Assembly (NCBI GenBank): GCA_009776745.1
Contig: WRNH01000001.1
Coordinates: 1 to 64,000, forward strand
DNA length: 64,000 nucleotides
From: Endomicrobiia bacterium
Lineage (GTDB): Bacteria > Elusimicrobiota > Endomicrobiia > Endomicrobiales > Endomicrobiaceae
Direction: 5' to 3'
In this document: positions 61,001 to 64,000 of the stretch, one piece after another
Layout of the letters: every line of letters starts with the position of its first letter
How positions within the stretch are numbered: position 1 is the first letter of the stretch
Notes under the pieces: model-generated
Databases searched by the model: none
Seen by the model: the letters and a program-made list of their open reading frames with translations, nothing else
What the model was told of the DNA's origin: nothing
Position numbers and translations under genes: made by a program

Positions 61001-64000
61001 TTGTTATCTTTCCTTCTTTTATCATATCTTCAATGAATTTGTTAAACGTCGCCTGCGCCCTTAACTGTTGAAGAGGCGTTTGTATATATGCAAATCTTAT
61101 AGGTTTTTTTGAGTTCTCTATGAGCTCTCTTACGGTTTTATTTGTAAAATTTCCTGGCGTATTGGTTGCCGTCAATTCAAATATCAAATCAACTTGATTT
61201 ACATTAATATTTTCCCGTTTGGCAATCTCTTGCATTATAAGCCCTATTATTTCAGCTTCACTTATTTTTATGCGCTTTTCTCTCTTACTGTTATCTATCT
61301 TTGTATTATCTTTGTCATCTTTTAAGCTTTCTATAAGTTTTTCATAATCTTGCATATTTTTGATTGTTTCTGTTTGAGATATCGGTATTTCTATGCCAAG
61401 CTTAACCGCCTCTTCAAGCACCGGTATAGTAAGCCTGCCGAATCCGCCTGAAATAATTATCTTTTTTACAAGCCCTCTTTTATAAAGATCCAACACTTTT
61501 CTAAATGTGTTTACATTATCATTACCGCAAATTAGGATAAAATCAGCAGGCTTATCTGCGCTCAAGCGCGACTCTTCTGATTTGCTTAATATACTTACAC
61601 TTTCTTTTAAATCAACAGGTATGTCAACGGTTTTTTCATCGGCAGATTCGGATTTGTCATCGCCGGTCTTCTGAACCGCAGTTTCTTCGGGTACGGCTTT
61701 AGCCGTATTTGCAAGATCTTTTAAAGATTCGTAGTAATTCTTTTTTATCTCTGCCGCTCTTTTTTTCGTATAAGAAGCTTCTATAAGCGAATCCAGTTCC
61801 GCTTTCATGTCTTTTATTTTGCCGTCAGCTTCGTCCATTGTTGCGGAATTCTTAACTTCATTTTCTATTTTATCTCTCAAATCGTTCATCATTTTCGCAT
61901 TCGCTCTGTTTGTACGAACCTGTCTGAAAAATCCAAAAGCCGTCCCTCCCAATACGGGCAAACCTATTGCCGCAAGCAATCCGTAAGGAATTGATATTCC
62001 TAAAAAAGGCAGAAGAAAGAGAGGATTCGCAACCCCGAAAATGGTATTTCTTCCGATGCCGTTAAGCCATATGGCAAGCTTTTTTCCAAGCCAATTCCCA
62101 AGCGCAAGCAATCCTATTAAACCCGCAATGGCCAAAACTCCCGTAAATCCTCCGGCAATCATTGCCAAGATAAAAACTACTCCCGGCACGGCATATTGCA
62201 AATAAGTTTTAACCGATTCCCCTATCCATTTTTTCACCCATCCTCTTTCGGAACTGTCTACCGCTCTGTTAGCTTTAACATATGAAACCAACCCTGCAAG
62301 CATAAGAACCGGCGTCAGCCACCACCATGTGGCGCCTAAAATCGCAGAAGCCGCTATACCGGCAATAACAGGAAGAATCATTCCCACTACAAAACCGTGT
62401 ATTACAGCTTTGAGCGACTCTCTGCTCATTGAATTTTCTTTGTTTATCATGTTTTGCCGGGAAGTCGCTCCCGCTTCGTTTAATGCTTCAATAAGAGCCG
62501 ATAAGTTCACTCTTGCCTGAGGATTATTGGAAGCCTTTTTAATATTGTATATGGTTGACGTTACACGGCTTACGGGCAAAGAGAAAATCCAAGTCGGGAA
62601 ATCTTCCGCGGGAACGTCTATGTTTATATTATATTCAAACGCCCCTGCAAAAGTGGTAATATCTACCGCCGGAATATTTCTTAAAACCTTTTTATCAAGC
62701 TTGGGAATTCTTCTGACAAAATCTTCTCTGCTTCTTTCATTTGTATTGATCGAAGGATCTTGTTTTGCATATTCATCGATTACAAGAGCGTCTATATTTT
62801 CCTGCGTCCCGTCATAAGGATAAACTCTTCCGCCTTTTAATCCGAAAAAGAGCGATAAAGCTCCCAGAGCAAGCAAAAATACAGCTATCGGAACGCCCAT
62901 AAAATAAGCGGCTACTGCGCCAAATACAATCCCGACAACTCCCAGACCAAAAATTTTTCTTCCCAAAGAACTGTCAGAGCGTATGCCGCTTTTCTTATCG
63001 GAATTCATCTTAACTATCCCTAAAATAACGCCTATTGCCGCGGCAATTATTAGAGGCCATGCAAAAACAGTGCCCGCTATTATGCTTGTTATGAGAAAAT
63101 ATCCTCCTAAGGCAGTCAATATTGTTCCGATTGCGCCGCTTATAACTTGCTGCGAAGTATTGGTTTTTTTCGAGAAGAGGAATGCTATAAGATTAAATAC
63201 AAACGCATATGTATACAGAAATATTCCGGAGGCTAAAGCCGTTATAGGCTCGACATTTCTTGCTTTTTCATGATAAATGACTCCGCCTTGTTTGATTACT
63301 TTATTCCATTCTCCAATATCTTCTTTATACTTCCTGTATACCATTCTGATATCTGCTTTTGTTACGGAGCCTCCGGGATTATAGAACAATACGGCGCCTA
63401 TTACCGCAAAAGGTATTATCATATAAGGAAGCGCCATTATCAGAGTCGGGCTTTGTATAAGGTATAAACCTATCAATGCGACTATGCCGGTTCTTATATT
63501 TGTGTCTAAATGGGAATCCATCAAGTTGGCGTACTGGCCTTTTTCGCCGACATCTCCTCCTGCGGCAAAAATCAGCGTGTAAACAAGTCTTGCAACTCTT
63601 CCGGTAGCTATGTAGACGGCTTTTAAAATACCTCCCAAAAAGCTGTCGGCATGAGTATACATATGAGACATATTATAAGGAGCAAGTTTTATAAGGAATT
63701 CGGCACCCGTAAAATTGTTCTCGCCATAACTGCGGTTCATCTTTAAAAAACCGGTCAAAGACGAAGTCTGCGACATAAATAAACCGAATATTCCGAGCAA
63801 TACGGCAAGTGAGGCGGCAGCAGAAAAAAAGCTCACGCCTATCAAAGCTATTACATAGTTCACGTATTTGACTATTTTTACCGAATCAGTATCTTTTTCA
63901 TAGAATCCGGGACCTGCAGTATAATGTACTACCTGATCAGCAAAGCTGGCATATTTAATATAATCGACAAACTCATAGCTTAGAAAGGATTGCCCTGCGC
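58077..64000 (-). CDS. Giant multi-pass membrane protein with DUF218 module (5' end outside the window)
   Basis: The frame is open from the window edge to the stop at 58077: at least 1973 residues. A GTG at 63861-63863 could be read as a start, but the 45 residues before it (for example YEFVDYIKYASFADQ, HYTAGPGFYEKD) look like protein, so the real start is upstream of the window. The N-terminal 700 residues visible hold a dozen or more hydrophobic helices. A DUF218 module (FILICGNDN near 813 counted from the edge, then ISGGFGR and LQQLRAQATF) follows. The C-terminal third is soluble and helical and ends SALTSAATIRQLLSAA, like the tail of the 3667-residue protein. Function is unknown. Confidence 0.8.
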   Translation of the reverse strand, partial: AGQSFLSYEFVDYIKYASFADQVVHYTAGPGFYEKDTDSVKIVKYVNYVIALIGVSFFSAAASLAVLLGIFGLFMSQTSSLTGFLKMNRSYGENNFTGAEFLIKLAPYNMSHMYTHADSFLGGILKAVYIATGRVARLVYTLIFAAGGDVGEKGQYANLMDSHLDTNIRTGIVALIGLYLIQSPTLIMALPYMIIPFAVIGAVLFYNPGGSVTKADIRMVYRKYKEDIGEWNKVIKQGGVIYHEKARNVEPITALASGIFLYTYAFVFNLIAFLFSKKTNTSQQVISGAIGTILTALGGYFLITSIIAGTVFAWPLIIAAAIGVILGIVKMNSDKKSGIRSDSSLGRKIFGLGVVGIVFGAVAAYFMGVPIAVFLLALGALSLFFGLKGGRVYPYDGTQENIDALVIDEYAKQDPSINTNERSREDFVRRIPKLDKKVLRNIPAVDITTFAGAFEYNINIDVPAEDFPTWIFSLPVSRVTSTIYNIKKASNNPQARVNLSALIEALNEAGATSRQNMINKENSMSRESLKAVIHGFVVGMILPVIAGIAASAILGATWWWLTPVLMLAGLVSYVKANRAVDSSERGWVKKWIGESVKTYLQYAVPGVVFILAMIAGGFTGVLAIAGLIGLLALGNWLGKKLAIWLNGIGRNTIFGVANPLFLLPFLGISIPYGLLAAIGLPVLGGTAFGFFRQVRTNRANAKMMNDLRDKIENEVKNSATMDEADGKIKDMKAELDSLIEASYTKKRAAEIKKNYYESLKDLANTAKAVPEETAVQKTGDDKSESADEKTVDIPVDLKESVSILSKSEESRLSADKPADFILICGNDNVNTFRKVLDLYKRGLVKKIIISGGFGRLTIPVLEEAVKLGIEIPISQTETIKNMQDYEKLIESLKDDKDNTKIDNSKREKRIKISEAEIIGLIMQEIAKRENINVNQVDLIFELTATNTPGNFTNKTVRELIENSKKPIRFAYIQTPLQQLRAQATFNKFIEDMIKEGKITKDDVEGISVTAEPLFENMDSEQILDIIASELARIIIYSLKGDILPSINKDNVFENIPVSVWTQISDLIKKSGNKAQIQVGLLSLIKATLDDDGNELFASKDKLIEKLGSFVSDSAQFDAIVNFIDLIYGTAAEETAEPLAPIEEEPSKPEEKKPSSSALEMQRDPSLTVKPEDSEKEKTKTIRVKYSDMSGEDMQRIASEFGITYSEDAGRTAIIFIVGESKYETVKNEIDKTKKTYRENTVRAKKIELLADSGYISGDAVYDDLPAFIQRMSARTLELRIKRLSGMSYEKDIDNLRTRTFNALNIGIASKAAGRKAVNISKEHVTGSVSQEASIGIAMSFGGYEYIYSQDTFKGNEARLFLGGTEAEKAAAEKDRAVSKAEAQRKAGYSAMVVTRAYKRPKTGAGAEYKNVRIMPNATFKYAGKNIVAEQYLVRNVNDGTYDIQLFLRGEKFQDTQWAADISDDSFIMAAFYALAGNINANPILQGDQRGFGIGKIAMVDTLNKNNIDTASIPGFEGIVDFTKYVDTVESKITAASDIETINEAVNTERIYNGVKPEQWSDLRITARMKDLGRIITAMDHVVKNNKATALIIDAGKKITVDSKGIVAVDDNFTSAAHYLSNSQRIKVTVAVDASDVNFEAIIKKLFDLGFDGVSLDVSKLNDAGVRSALTALSKLSKEHTISVRNNTIKINDAQEDLIKSENLAVGTMLIDEDSYEKDASGKIVKSGKISPKATKHLKSFRKGYRMAVESKQITGFTFGNIDIDGLGFILDDKSSRSDLIKFLNDSGANEVLKKVVLKKIFSDSPKPLLDEEAESLIMAEARGFIKGAVVNHMERLYLNALGISLEKYIQVMNDKNNDENIRVKEYIGEALLGWHEFIGNQESMNRFVENLNRLAEAEFGAYTVTDIAKLMEDSFDEVVNKNERTVAKVRDERAVAAATVFIAAAMNRVDAKEMARQSALTSAATIRQLLSAA

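Overview
The window reads as part of a small, AT-rich, Gram-negative bacterial chromosome. The best guess is a member of Elusimicrobiota (an Elusimicrobium or Endomicrobium relative). The reasons are exported Pmp-type autotransporters, a type IV pilin, a membrane-bound [NiFe]-hydrogenase with a proton/sodium-pumping pyrophosphatase, a phenylacetate-CoA ligase/ACT pair and very large exported proteins. The taxon is inferred from gene content; no 16S rRNA gene is present.

Layout. 1-660: the start of tuf preceded by tRNA-Tyr, tRNA-Gly and tRNA-Thr, the classic tufB arrangement, with one strong promoter. 660-5240: a DedA-type membrane protein, then a forward operon rsmE-mtaB-comEC. 5380-9790 (minus): a degenerate M23-type exported protein, a sodium:solute symporter, an ACT-domain protein and phenylacetate-CoA ligase. 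10020-12640 (plus): nadK and recN. 12630-13650 (minus): two type IV pilin-like genes, then a guanine-deaminase-like gene on plus. 14340-18840 (minus): polysaccharide deacetylase, ABC-2 exporter pair, a CTP-dependent lipid kinase-like protein and an M50-like membrane protease. 18900-30870: two autotransporters flanking the pyrophosphatase gene. 31100-41780 (minus): an operon encoding an eleven-subunit, complex I-like group 4 [NiFe]-hydrogenase and its maturation protease. 41975-44002: a phospholipase D-like lipoprotein. 44300-64000 (minus): a giant-protein locus with a 3667-residue exported protein, a lipoprotein, a short FtsH-like protease and an even larger multi-pass protein that runs off the window.

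Three things stand out. First, the spacers between genes are occupied by a family of long modular hairpins. Each has arms that match each other, although arm sequence differs from element to element. They often start with AACGRCA at one gene's stop codon and end next to the next gene's Shine-Dalgarno, and in several genes they supply the last codons and the stop. Second, the giant exported protein carries, in order, a nucleotidyltransferase-like module, a degenerate but full-length RelA/SpoT-like module (HD, synthetase, TGS, ACT-like) and a DUF218 module; the DUF218 module and a C-terminal tail are shared with its giant neighbour. Third, one autotransporter has its barrel in the middle, followed by a long TolA-like helix and an OmpA-type peptidoglycan-binding domain.

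Physiology inferred: anaerobic, fermentative, H2-evolving energy metabolism with ion-pumping hydrogenase and pyrophosphatase, activation of aryl acids from amino acids, and an elaborate surface (autotransporters, pili, exported giants). All functions are from reading translated motifs by eye; no database search was run.
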